NCBI RefSeq assembly: GCF_003362805.1 | Contig: NZ_QNQT01000003.1 | Coordinates: 310,001-374,000, forward strand | Length of the DNA stretch: 64,000 nt | Direction: 5' to 3' | From: Neobacillus piezotolerans | Lineage (GTDB): Bacteria; Bacillota; Bacilli; Bacillales; Cytobacillaceae | Part shown: positions 54,272-63,059 of the stretch, piece by piece | Layout: each line of letters starts with the position of its first letter | Position numbering within the stretch: the first letter of the stretch is position 1 | Notes under the pieces: model-generated | The model's input: the letters and a program-made list of their open reading frames with translations, nothing else | Databases searched by the model: none | Told to the model about the DNA's origin: nothing | Program-made: the position numbers and the translations under genes

Positions 54272-55912
54272 CTATTTGTAATTTAGCCCCTTCACCACCG
54301 CCGGCTGGGCCATTCCTTTTTTAAATGCTTCTGCGCTTGCAGGCGATGTGCGGATGCGGAAATCGAATGGGCCATGTGCCTGGTCAAACCAGACAGCGAT
54401 TTTTATATTTGGGTAAGTGCGTGGGATTTCTTCGAATGCAGTTGTGATCCATTCGGCTTTGTTGCCGCCGGTTTCGACTGTTCCGAACTCCCCTATCATG
54501 AGCGGTTTACCGTAATAGGAACGGGAGTATTCCCAGTACAGGTCGCCGTAAAGCGTGTCGATGTATTGGTAGTTGTTCCATTGGGTTTTGCCGAAGTTGT
54601 ACGATGTCATGCCGACGAAATCGACGTATTTGTCACCCGGGAAGTACATGTGCGCTTCGTTCCATTCGAAGTACGGGGATGACACATGGTTCGGGTTCCA
54701 GACAAAGTAAGCATTGTCCGTTCCGTTCTTTTTAAACAGTTCGACGATATGCCTGAAGGTGAGCTTGTATAGGTCCGGGTCGTTGTATGTGTTCTTGTGG
54801 GACCACGCGGACCAGTCACCATTCATTTCGTTGCCGAGCCTGAACAGGACCGGCCCCTTTAGGCTCTTGACGGTTTTCGCCCAGGTGAGCAGGTTTTTAT
54901 CAAAGGAGCCATTGATGATATTTTCGACGACATCGGCATTTGTGCTTGAATTTGCTTTTTCAAATAAAATGGTAACGATTGGGAGTTTGTCTCCGTCGAG
55001 CAGCTCTTTCGTGTATTCGTCATAGCTGCTGTCGATCGGTTTATAAAACATTTGCGCTCCGAGCGGGTTTTCAAGGTATTCGTTCAGGGCGTCAATGTCC
55101 CTCGATTTTGGCATGTACGCGCCCATGACGAAATGGTTTTTCGGGATGATGAGCGAATCATATTTGTGTTTGAGCCTGACTTCCGGGTTGGGTGGGTTCG
55201 CTTTGATCACCGTATTCAGGTCCATCTGGGTTGGAGAAACAGTTTTTAAGGTTGATGCCATTTGGATGAGCGCGGCCTTCATCGGTTCGAAATGCTTCTC
55301 GTCCGTTTTGAGCTGAAAAGTGAACACCCGGTTCCCTCTTGTTAAGAACAGATAACTGTACCGGTTCATGTCATGGTCGATTCCCTGAATGGCCGGCCTG
55401 GCATAATCGATTTGTCTCGCGGCAAAGCCTTGCTTCCACCACCGTTTGTCGGCGGTAATGTTCGGCTTGAGCGTTTCAATAGTCTTTGTGATGTAGCCAA
55501 CCGGCGAGGTCCACGCTTTGTCAACGTTTTGCACGGTCAGGTCAATCCGGAAATCTTTCGTAAACAGCCTTGTGTAATTGGGTGCCTGGCGGCTGTCGAT
55601 TTCCCACTCCTTCGGGAAGCTCAACTGAAAGCCGTTCCAATTGTTTGTATAGGTGGCAGTCGTTTCGCTTGTAGTTAGCGTGGTTACATTGTCCGGGTGG
55701 AGCGACCGGCTTTTCTGCTCATTTTTCCAAAGAACATAAAAATCCCCGCCGGTAAACTCTTCCACATACGGCTTTTCTTTCGCTGGCTTTGCTGTAGCTT
55801 GAATTGATGCCTGTTCCCGTATGTTTTGGGCATTATTCGGTTGCGAAACGAACCAGTAAGCGCCGCCGCCAAGCACAGAGAGGCATACCAATATGATCAG
55901 TAGTTTCTTCAT
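54272..55912 (-). CDS. Secreted or anchored GH26-like endoglycanase with N-terminal accessory domain
   Basis: 546 residues. N-terminal membrane/signal segment (~3-22, KKLLIILVCLSVLGGGAYW) without lipobox. Residues ~90-225 form a PsbP/DUF-like accessory domain (FQLSFPKEWEIDS, DLTVQNVDKAW). The C-terminal ~300 residues resemble GH26: FRLGNEMNGDWSAW carries the acid/base Glu, and PLMIGEFGTVETGGNKAEW the nucleophile Glu. Possible beta-mannanase or exopolysaccharide depolymerase. ATG 55912 with GGGAGAG. Adjacent to the eps-like operon, so it may trim or release the polymer (inference). Confidence 0.8.
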   Translation of the reverse strand: MKKLLIILVCLSVLGGGAYWFVSQPNNAQNIREQASIQATAKPAKEKPYVEEFTGGDFYVLWKNEQKSRSLHPDNVTTLTTSETTATYTNNWNGFQLSFPKEWEIDSRQAPNYTRLFTKDFRIDLTVQNVDKAWTSPVGYITKTIETLKPNITADKRWWKQGFAARQIDYARPAIQGIDHDMNRYSYLFLTRGNRVFTFQLKTDEKHFEPMKAALIQMASTLKTVSPTQMDLNTVIKANPPNPEVRLKHKYDSLIIPKNHFVMGAYMPKSRDIDALNEYLENPLGAQMFYKPIDSSYDEYTKELLDGDKLPIVTILFEKANSSTNADVVENIINGSFDKNLLTWAKTVKSLKGPVLFRLGNEMNGDWSAWSHKNTYNDPDLYKLTFRHIVELFKKNGTDNAYFVWNPNHVSSPYFEWNEAHMYFPGDKYVDFVGMTSYNFGKTQWNNYQYIDTLYGDLYWEYSRSYYGKPLMIGEFGTVETGGNKAEWITTAFEEIPRTYPNIKIAVWFDQAHGPFDFRIRTSPASAEAFKKGMAQPAVVKGLNYK

Positions 55913-55977
55913 GCGTAGTGCTCTCCCCAGATGTGGTTTCTCTATATTTTTTAGTGATTATGCTAGCAGGTGCTAGC

Positions 55978-56072
55978 TTTTATGAACCGATTTTGTGAAT
56001 TTATGAACCGGGTTAATGCTTTTTTGAACCGGTTTCGAAATTTATAAACCGATTTCTGATTTTATGAACACG
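55978..56072. repeat. ~20-21-bp tandem array (TTTATGAACCGATTT type)
   Basis: Five degenerate units with core TATGAACCGATTT at 21, 21, 20 and 20 bp. Unrelated in sequence to the TTATCAG family but similar in period. Lies upstream of the GH26 gene, beyond its promoter region. Confidence 0.75.
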
Positions 56073-56200
56073 CCCCATTGTGCGGAACTGCCGGAGTTTG
56101 GACAGCTTACTCCTATTAACCTATTCCTCCATTTTGAACCTGGCAATCCTTCCTTAGAACGACCCTATTGACCGATTGCTCCATGATTAACCTTAAATCT

Positions 56201-57379
56201 CTATTGCTGAATATGCTGGACTCCAGTTTCCACTTGGAAGTCTTCCGGGCGTTTGTTTCTGAGACCGAAGTAATACAGTATTGATTCGACAATCCGGGCG
56301 GAGGCGTGTCCGTCGCCGTACGGGTTTGATGCTTTTGCCATTTGCTCGTGGGCCGCTTCGTCGGAAAGCAGTTCGTTTGCCATTCGGTAAATGGTCATTT
56401 CGTCCGTTCCAGCTAGCTTCAAAGTACCGGCCTTCACTCCTTCCGGCCGCTCGGTCGTGTCGCGCAGCACGAGGACGGGCACACCCAATGACGGCGCCTC
56501 TTCCTGCACGCCACCTGAATCCGTCAGGATCAGGTGCGCGCGAGCCGCGAAGTTGTGGAAATCGATTACATCAAGCGGCTCGATCAAATGGATGCGCGGG
56601 TTGTCCCCGAGGATCCGGTTGGCGGTTTCGCGGACGACCGGGTTCATATGTACCGGGTATACAACCTGGATGTCACTGTGTTCGGCAACGAGCCTGCTGA
56701 TGGCGCGGAACATGTTTTCCATCGGGTCGCCAAGGTTTTCGCGGCGATGCGCAGTCATAAGGACGAGCCTGTCAGTGCCGAGCTTTTCAAGGACTGGATG
56801 GGCGTACGTTTCTTTCACAGTCGTTTTAAGCGCGTCAATCGCTGTATTGCCGGTTACGAAAATGGTATCGGTTTTCTTGTTTTCCTCGGTCAGGTTTTGC
56901 CGGGACTGGCTTGTCGGCGAGAAATGCAGATCGGCCATTACTCCGGTCAACTGCCTGTTCATTTCTTCAGGGTACGGGGAATACTTGTCCCACGTGCGGA
57001 GGCCCGCTTCGACATGGCCGATCGGGATTTGGTTGTAAAAAGCGGCTAGGCTCGCGACGAAAGTCGTGGAAGTGTCGCCGTGAACGAGCACCATGTCCGG
57101 CTTCGTTTCCTTAAAGACGCTGTCCAGCCCCTCAAGCGCCCTTACAGTGACGCCGGCAAGCGTTTGACGTTCCTTCATTATATTCAGGTCATGGTCGGGG
57201 GTTATTTGAAAAATGTCCAGCACCTGGTCGAGCATTTGCCTGTGCTGGGCGGTAACGGTAACAATCGATTCAATTTCCGCTGTTCTTTCGAGCTCCTTCA
57301 CCAGTGGCGCCATTTTAATCGCTTCCGGCCTTGTTCCAAATACAGTCATGATCTTCAACTTCTCGTTTGACAACTCCAT
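56201..57379 (-). CDS. mnaA: UDP-N-acetylglucosamine 2-epimerase (non-hydrolysing)
   Basis: About 392 residues. VFGTRPEAIKMAPLV near the N-terminus, VHGDTSTTFVASLAA, HVEAGLRT, TAHRRENLGDP, LTDSGGVQEEAPSLGVPVLVLRDTTERPE. Interconverts UDP-GlcNAc and UDP-ManNAc for teichoic acid or exopolysaccharide. Start uncertain: ATG 57379, GTG 57403 or TTG 57373; GTGGAGAG sits close to 57379. Higher GC than the cassette to its left. Confidence 0.93.
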   Translation of the reverse strand: MELSNEKLKIMTVFGTRPEAIKMAPLVKELERTAEIESIVTVTAQHRQMLDQVLDIFQITPDHDLNIMKERQTLAGVTVRALEGLDSVFKETKPDMVLVHGDTSTTFVASLAAFYNQIPIGHVEAGLRTWDKYSPYPEEMNRQLTGVMADLHFSPTSQSRQNLTEENKKTDTIFVTGNTAIDALKTTVKETYAHPVLEKLGTDRLVLMTAHRRENLGDPMENMFRAISRLVAEHSDIQVVYPVHMNPVVRETANRILGDNPRIHLIEPLDVIDFHNFAARAHLILTDSGGVQEEAPSLGVPVLVLRDTTERPEGVKAGTLKLAGTDEMTIYRMANELLSDEAAHEQMAKASNPYGDGHASARIVESILYYFGLRNKRPEDFQVETGVQHIQQ

Positions 57380-57403
57380 CTCTCCACTCAATGTTCTATT
57401 CAC

Positions 57404-57743
57404 CTTAAATGCCGGGCAAAAGATCTCGGCAGGTTAGTTGTAGTTTCAACTGAACCGGCATCCCTCATACTTTTCCACCTGTTTTCATGGCGGGAGGCAT
57501 ATGAGCCCTATTTCCTATTTTATTATTTTTAAAATATAACAAAATTTACAATGTTAATACTGAAACATTTTTCCAAATTCCTTAAAATCGCTTTATTTAT
57601 ACAACAATTTCCTTGATAGGAAATAAACACAATCGTGTTTGTAATAATATCGTAATATAATTTAATATGTGGTTTGTCAGACGATAGACCTAATTCGTTT
57701 GAATCTTCAAAACAAAAAATAGATTGGAAAGGGGGTCCGCTTG
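57404..57743. other. Divergent promoter region between mnaA and the TagA-like gene
   Basis: AT-rich, no gene; divergent starts on both sides require promoters here, none confidently placed. Confidence 0.5.
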
Positions 57744-58511
57744 ATGACGCGGATTTTTTCTTTGGAATTCTCCGACAAGGATTTTTCCGAGACGACTGAA
57801 CTATTATCCGAAAAACTCGCGGCCCCCGACGGCGGGCCGTTCCATGTGATGACGGTGAACGCCGAAATTGCCGGGAAAATCCTCCGGGACCCGGAGCTGC
57901 AAGAGATTGCGGACGGTGCGGATTTTTTAACCCCGGACGGAGTGGGGATTTTGCTTGCCGGCAAGGTGGCCGGCGGCGTGCTAACGGAGCGTGTCACTGG
58001 CTATGACCTGATTTGGGCGCTTCTTCGCGAAAACGAGCACCGGAGGATACGGGTGTTCCTGCTCGGTTCGCGGGAATCTGCCATCCAGGACGCGGCGGCG
58101 AGGCTCCAAGCGGAATTTCCGCTTGTGTCGTTCGCCTATCACCATGGGTTTTTTTCCAAAAATGAAGAAAACGAAGTTGTCGAGCGGATTCGTGCTTTCG
58201 GTCCGGACCTATTGTTGGTTGGGCTTGGGTTTCCGCGGCAGGATTTGTTTATTCAGCGGTATAAGCGCCGGTTGGGTGCGCGTGTGGTGATGGGTGTTGG
58301 CGGGAGTTTTGATGTGATTGCGGGGAGAGAGCGGCGTGCTCCTGTTTGGGTGCAAAGGCTTGGGCTTGAGTGGGGGTACCGGATGCTTTCGAATCCTTCG
58401 CGGCTGCACAAGCTGGTGCCTGTCGCCTGGTTTGGGCTGCGGGTTTTGGGCGCGTTTTTTAGGAATGAGGATACAGATATAGAAAAGAATACAGTTGAGA
58501 GGGGTTCATGA
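57744..58511 (+). CDS. WecB/TagA/CpsF family (GT26) glycosyltransferase
   Basis: 255 residues from ATG 57744 (AAGGGGG at 8 bp). GT26 blocks: HVMTVNAEIAGKIL, DFLTPDGVGILLAGK, RVTGYDLIWALL, LLGSRESAIQDAA, LLLVGLGFPRQDLFI, VVMGVGGSFDVIAG. Transfers ManNAc or a related sugar onto undecaprenyl-PP-GlcNAc; MnaA lies next door and would supply UDP-ManNAc. Its stop overlaps the next start (ATGA). Confidence 0.92.
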   Translation: MTRIFSLEFSDKDFSETTELLSEKLAAPDGGPFHVMTVNAEIAGKILRDPELQEIADGADFLTPDGVGILLAGKVAGGVLTERVTGYDLIWALLRENEHRRIRVFLLGSRESAIQDAAARLQAEFPLVSFAYHHGFFSKNEENEVVERIRAFGPDLLLVGLGFPRQDLFIQRYKRRLGARVVMGVGGSFDVIAGRERRAPVWVQRLGLEWGYRMLSNPSRLHKLVPVAWFGLRVLGAFFRNEDTDIEKNTVERGS

Positions 58512-59761
58512 TGGAGACAGCGGTTCCTGTTATTATTGATACTTTACAGTATGTGTTGTTGTTTTTCTGGACGTATTGGCTGGTGATCAGCTTCTGGGGG
58601 TTCAAGAAACCGAAGAAGCTGAAGGAGTTCGCCCCAAAGAAGCGTTTCTTGTTGCTGGTTGCCGCTCATAATGAGGAGAGCGTGATTGGGCAGCTTGTGA
58701 AGAATTTGAAGTCGCTTGATTATCCGAAAGAGTTGTACGAGGTTTGTGTGATTGCGGATAATTGTGATGATAATACAGCGAAGATTGCGCGGGAGTTGGG
58801 CGCGACGGTGCTTGAGCACACGTATTTGCCTGGCGAGCCTAAGGGGAAGCCGTATGCGATTAAGTATGCGGTGGATACGTATGGCGATCGTTTGGTGACT
58901 GATTTTGACGGGGTTTCGTTCTTTGATGCGGATAATCTGGTGTCCCCGAACTTTTTGAAGGAAATGAATAATCATTTGCATGCGGGCCACCGATTGATCC
59001 AGTGTTACTTGGATTCGAAAAATCCGAACGATAACTGGGTGAGCCTGTCGTATGCGGCGAGTTATTTCTATATGAACCGGGCCTGGCAGTTGGCAAAAAG
59101 CCACATCGGCCTTGGAAATGCGGTCGGCGGGACTGGTTTCGTTGTCGAAACGAAGCTTTTTAACGAGGTTGGCTGGTCAGCGCGTTCGTTGACGGAAGAT
59201 CTGGAGTTTACGATGCAGTGCCTATTACGAGGTGAAAAAGCGCATTGGTGCCACTTCGCGAGGGTGTTTGATGAGAAGCCTCAAAGCTTTATTGCTTCAT
59301 GTGTGCAGCGTTTGCGCTGGGCCAGAGGCCACTGGGATGTGTGCTTCAAGTATACGCCGAAGCTTTTGTGGAGGAGTTTGTCACGTCTCGATATTAAGGC
59401 GTTTGACGGGGTGCTGTATTTGTTGAACCCTGGTAAGATTGTGCTGAATACGGTGACGGCGGCTGTGATTTATATGTCGATCTTTATGGACGCTGGCTGG
59501 TTCAATCCGATTATGCCTTGGTATATCTGGCTGACGATGCTTGTGTTCCAGTTCTACTATGTGGCGTTTACGATTGTGAAGGATTCGCTGCAGAAGGTGA
59601 GTTTTGTTCGCAGTTTTGTGAGTATGATCCTGTTTAATTTGAGCTATATTCCGTTGTTCGTGTGGAGCTTGCTTACGTTCAAGAACAAGAGCTGGAATCC
59701 GACGAAGCATTCACGCGGGATTGAGCTTGATGATATGCAGGCGCCTGGGGCTGGGATGTAG
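58508..59761 (+). CDS. Membrane glycosyltransferase family 2, processive-synthase-like
   Basis: 417 residues. N-terminal helix (~8-30); GT2 core LLVAAHNEESVIGQLVKNL, D-D in CVIADNCDDNT, D-x-D FFDADNLVSP, TED motif RSLTEDLEF and QxxRW as CVQRLRWARGHWD. Three to four C-terminal helices. The complete D, DxD, TED, QxxRW set is that of processive beta-glycan synthases. It could polymerise or extend a glycan. ATG overlaps the previous stop, so it is cotranscribed. Confidence 0.9.
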   Translation: MMETAVPVIIDTLQYVLLFFWTYWLVISFWGFKKPKKLKEFAPKKRFLLLVAAHNEESVIGQLVKNLKSLDYPKELYEVCVIADNCDDNTAKIARELGATVLEHTYLPGEPKGKPYAIKYAVDTYGDRLVTDFDGVSFFDADNLVSPNFLKEMNNHLHAGHRLIQCYLDSKNPNDNWVSLSYAASYFYMNRAWQLAKSHIGLGNAVGGTGFVVETKLFNEVGWSARSLTEDLEFTMQCLLRGEKAHWCHFARVFDEKPQSFIASCVQRLRWARGHWDVCFKYTPKLLWRSLSRLDIKAFDGVLYLLNPGKIVLNTVTAAVIYMSIFMDAGWFNPIMPWYIWLTMLVFQFYYVAFTIVKDSLQKVSFVRSFVSMILFNLSYIPLFVWSLLTFKNKSWNPTKHSRGIELDDMQAPGAGM

Positions 59762-59809
59762 GTTTTACGGTTCCGGCTTTGATGCTTGCGTGAGAATATT
59801 TTTTAAAGG

Positions 59810-59848
59810 AACCCCACTTTGGCCGATTGGCCGGAGTGGGGTTTTTTA
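59810..59848 (+). terminator. Terminator of the TagA-like/GT2 operon
   Basis: AACCCCACT and AGTGGGGTT arms with a GGCC-GGCC inner stem, then TTTTTATT on the plus strand. Confidence 0.92.
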
Positions 59849-59965
59849 TTTGGAATTGAACAGAGCACAGGCAGTTAGGCTTGGATAGTCTATTTAGTCT
59901 TGAGTTAGAAAGTGGATTTTTGCTCTAATCGATAAAGGTTTCGGGCAAACTGAAGGGTTTTAAGG

Positions 59966-60151
59966 CTGGGTTCTGGAAATATCCATTTCCTGGATGAAAA
60001 AAAGAATGAAGTCCTTCCGCTTGCACTTGAGATTCTTCATGAGAAATGGCAATTATACGAACTAGTCAATTGTATTTCTCCAGGGACTGGCATAGCCCAG
60101 GACATGAGCGGACTTGAAGTGGAACTTCATCAATCTGAATCTGAAACGTAA
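59966..60151 (+). pseudogene. Gene remnant (C-terminal fragment, no start)
   Basis: An open frame ending at TAA 60149-60151 reads protein-like sequence (HFLDEKKNEVLPLALEILHE, QLYELVNCISPGTGIAQDM) but has no start codon with a ribosome site and is preceded by a stop in frame. Likely the tail of a degraded gene; family unknown. Confidence 0.35.
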
Positions 60152-60395
60152 ATTTTATTAATGACGGGAGCTCCACTAAGCCTGCTGGCGGCCGTCGAGT
60201 ATTTCATCTTTGGTAACGAGTCATTAGGAGTACGGCGATGTCTTAACGAGTTCCCTACTAAACGATATTGAATTTGATTACACCGGAAAATTTTACCTTT
60301 TTAAAATTCGACAAATTTCGTCAAGCACTTCTTTCCATTTATGTTAATATTTAAATCGCATTTAAAAAGAAAGAGTAGGTGGGGGTTAACACATC

Positions 60396-61034
60396 ATGGA
60401 AACTGAATCTATGCTCCAGGAAAGCACGGAACCAAAGAAAAGCAAATCAAAATCCATCATTCTGCTGGCAATATTAGCGCTTGTTGTGATTGCAGGAGGT
60501 TTTTTTGGGTACAACTCGTACCAGGCTTCCGCAAAAGAAAAAGACGAATTTGCTTACGCCAAGAATTATTGGGATGCCGCTTACTCAATGATCAGTGGCG
60601 GGGCTACTGCCGAAGAAGTGACAAACACTTACGTATCGGTATGGCGAGATACGATCTATGATGATCAATATGTCCTGGATGGAAAAGTCAATTATTCATC
60701 TGACTTCAATATATCGCTGGCTGCCGCAAGAAAGCACCATGCAGCTGAAATAGCAGGGTTGATCGTAAATGATGAACATGTTAAAGGATTGATGAAAAAA
60801 CTAAATGACCCTCCAAAAAAATACGAAAAGCTTCATGATATGCTTTTAGATATGTACACAGTTTATAAGGCCCACACCGAAATGGCCGAGGACCCATCCG
60901 GTTCACTTGATTCATTTAGTAAGTCACTTAGAGATAATGCAGTTGAATTTTCATCCATTTGGGAGAAGCTGAATGTCATGATTCCAGAGGATGAAGCATT
61001 CAAAAAAGCAAAACTTGAAATCGATACAGAGTAA
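60396..61034 (+). CDS. Membrane-anchored hypothetical protein
   Basis: 212 residues. A lysine-rich cytoplasmic start (PKKSKSKS), a single membrane helix (~22-42), then an extracellular mostly helical domain of ~165 residues with no cysteines. No family recognised; overall form (one helix plus helical exodomain of conserved length) is common in small Bacillus surface proteins. ATG 60396 with GGTGGGGG ~10 bp upstream. A terminator hairpin follows at about 61036-61062. Confidence 0.75.
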   Translation: METESMLQESTEPKKSKSKSIILLAILALVVIAGGFFGYNSYQASAKEKDEFAYAKNYWDAAYSMISGGATAEEVTNTYVSVWRDTIYDDQYVLDGKVNYSSDFNISLAAARKHHAAEIAGLIVNDEHVKGLMKKLNDPPKKYEKLHDMLLDMYTVYKAHTEMAEDPSGSLDSFSKSLRDNAVEFSSIWEKLNVMIPEDEAFKKAKLEIDTE

Positions 61035-61035
61035 A

Positions 61036-61062
61036 CGAGAGGGAGATACCCCTCTTTTTTTG
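61036..61062 (+). terminator. Terminator of the membrane-anchored hypothetical gene
   Basis: GAGAGGG with CCCTCT arms followed by TTTTTTT immediately after the stop codon. Confidence 0.8.
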
Positions 61063-61238
61063 TCCAAAATATCCTTTAATAATGGAGATTCGATATGTCA
61101 GTTGAATTTGAAAATTACAAAAGGCATACCAATACACCTATCATTTCGTATTCTTGAGATACATTAAACAACAAATATTATTATGACGATATTTAATATA
61201 TTGTTAATCACGAGGGATAAGGGGGGACACCTTGTATT

Positions 61239-61931
61239 ATGGAGCCAACAATGATTTTTTCACTATTTGCCGCTCTTATTCGAAAATTAAATGGAGATAG
61301 GCAGTTCGAACTTTTAAACTCAGCCCTAGCTGCAAATTTAGAAAAATTAAATGAATTGGAAAAGGGCATTGATGCCTTACAAAAGGGTCCTCTGTACAGT
61401 GCCAATATCTATCTAAGTGATGCGGTTAAAGATCATCGAACAGAGAGAGAAAGAGAAGAAAATATAAAAAGTGCCATGAGATGTTTTATTGACGCTCTAG
61501 GGATAATTGAAGCTGGAACATTGAATGGTTCAAAAAGACAAAATGAAAAAGCAATAGTTGAGTTATTTATCGGTTATTGCTGGTTATCATTGAAGAGCAA
61601 AGAAGATTTCCATTATTGGATTGCGCGTTGTATTTCCAGTTTGAATTTAGAAGTAAATAGTTTAAAGCAGAGTTTAGACAATCTTAGAAATGAAAAAGAA
61701 AATTTGTTAAGAAAAGAAAAGAAATCACTAGATGTTGCAAATATCGCAATATTAGGAGGAGGGCCCATAGGTTTTGTACTTGGAAAAGCCTCAAAATACA
61801 CTATAGGAAAATACATTGCTTCATTTTTTGAGGAAATTAATGACTTAATAGAAAAATTGGAGGGGGAAATCCAAGTTATAGAAAAGTCAAAAGAAATATG
61901 CTACTTAATTCACTCTAATGCGGATTTTTAA
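61239..61931 (+). CDS. Hypothetical protein with coiled coil and glycine-rich membrane segment
   Basis: 230 residues, no family recognised. Helical N-terminal ~130 residues; a predicted coiled coil (~135-165, LKQSLDNLRNEKENLLRKEKKSL); a glycine-rich hydrophobic stretch (VANIAILGGGPIGFVLGKA, ~170-190); helical amphipathic tail. Pattern suggests a membrane-inserting or membrane-associated protein. ATG 61239 has GGGGGG at a rather long 12-bp distance, ATG 61251 is an alternative. Lower GC than its neighbours. Confidence 0.6.
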   Translation: MEPTMIFSLFAALIRKLNGDRQFELLNSALAANLEKLNELEKGIDALQKGPLYSANIYLSDAVKDHRTEREREENIKSAMRCFIDALGIIEAGTLNGSKRQNEKAIVELFIGYCWLSLKSKEDFHYWIARCISSLNLEVNSLKQSLDNLRNEKENLLRKEKKSLDVANIAILGGGPIGFVLGKASKYTIGKYIASFFEEINDLIEKLEGEIQVIEKSKEICYLIHSNADF

Positions 61932-62018
61932 ACCGGAATTTAATTGTGGACCGATTCGAAATGAAATATAGGGCATTACGTAAGGCCTGATTTAAAGGAT
62001 TACCATTATTACGAAGTA

Positions 62019-62064
62019 AAAAAGGAGTGAAGCATTAGAGGTCCGTCCCCTGCTTCACTCCTTC
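62019..62064 (-). terminator. Terminator of the VOC gene pair
   Basis: AAGGAGTGAAGCA and TGCTTCACTCCTT: 13-bp perfect arms, followed by TTTTTTAC on the minus strand. The loop contains the dispersed GTCCGTCCCC core. Confidence 0.88.
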
Positions 62065-62076
62065 ATTGTCCCCTTT

Positions 62077-62490
62077 TTAATCGTTCACTGCATGTGATTC
62101 CATATACATGATTTCCCAATAGTGTCCGTCCGGGTCCTGATAGCTTCGGTAATACATGAATCCCTGGTCATGCGGCTCGCTTACTTCTTTACCACCGGCC
62201 GCTACAGCTTTGTCGACTATTTCGTTTACTTGCTCCCTGCTTTCAGTTGAAAGGGCAATGATCACCCCTGTCGTTTCGTTTGGATCTGGCAGCTCCTTTT
62301 TCGTAAACGACTGAAAGAATGGCTGGACGAGAAGCATTGCATAGATGTTCTCGCCGATTATCATGCAGGTTGCTTTTTCATCGGTGAATTGAGGATTGAA
62401 TTCATAGCCGATTTGCTTGTAGAACTCGATTGATCTGTTCAGGTCTTTTACTGGCAGGTTGACAAAGATTTGGTTTGATTGGACTCCCAC
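62077..62490 (-). CDS. VOC family (glyoxalase/bleomycin-resistance fold) protein
   Basis: 137 residues. QIFVNLPVKDLNRSIEFYKQIGYEFNPQF is the first beta-alpha-beta module; DQGFMYYRSYQDPDGHYWEIMYM holds the second with the metal-type E (DPDGHYWE). GTG 62490 with GGAGGG. Function (isomerase, dioxygenase or resistance protein) unknown. Partner VOC gene 21 bp upstream on the same strand. Confidence 0.9.
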   Translation of the reverse strand: MGVQSNQIFVNLPVKDLNRSIEFYKQIGYEFNPQFTDEKATCMIIGENIYAMLLVQPFFQSFTKKELPDPNETTGVIIALSTESREQVNEIVDKAVAAGGKEVSEPHDQGFMYYRSYQDPDGHYWEIMYMESHAVND

Positions 62491-62511
62491 TTTTTATCCC
62501 TCCATTATTTT

Positions 62512-62892
62512 TTATTTGGTTTTTTCCATTACCGCGAAATAATTGCTTTCATCATCCGCAAAGTTGAATACCCTGCCTGAAGGCATTTTTACGATTTCCC
62601 CTACGGTAACGTTCTTCGATGATAGGTTCTCATATAAGTTGTCCAGATTATCAGTAAAGAACATTAATGAAGGTGTGCCAAGATTTAATTCAGGCTCCAT
62701 TTTGGCGATAAGTTCCTTGTTGTGGAGGACAATTGTTGTTTGGACGTCTTCCGCTGGAGCAATTTCAATCCATCTCATTGGGCCGTTCGTTTCGTCTGCT
62801 TTTACGACAAATCCCGCCTTTTCGGTCCAGAATTTCACCGCTCCATCCTGGTCATTTACATACAGCATGATCTGGCCAACCGTGTTAAACAT
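62512..62892 (-). CDS. VOC family protein
   Basis: 126 residues from ATG 62892 (AGAGGT at 8 bp). TVGQIMLYVNDQDGAVKFWTEKAGFVVKAD opens the first module and the C-terminus reads PSGRVFNFADDESNYFAVME. In an operon with the next VOC gene; an AraC-type regulator lies just upstream on the same strand and may control both. Confidence 0.9.
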   Translation of the reverse strand: MFNTVGQIMLYVNDQDGAVKFWTEKAGFVVKADETNGPMRWIEIAPAEDVQTTIVLHNKELIAKMEPELNLGTPSLMFFTDNLDNLYENLSSKNVTVGEIVKMPSGRVFNFADDESNYFAVMEKTK

Positions 62893-63059
62893 ATTTTTCA
62901 ACCTCTTTCCTTAAATGTTTTTAATTTGGATTTTTTGAGTCAAACTGCCTTCCCCTTCACATCATGCGACATTTTCAAAGGCATTAACTATACATATTGG
63001 CCACCTTTCGTTTTCATTTTGGACAATCTTATACCAATATTATCACTGTCAATATGTTT

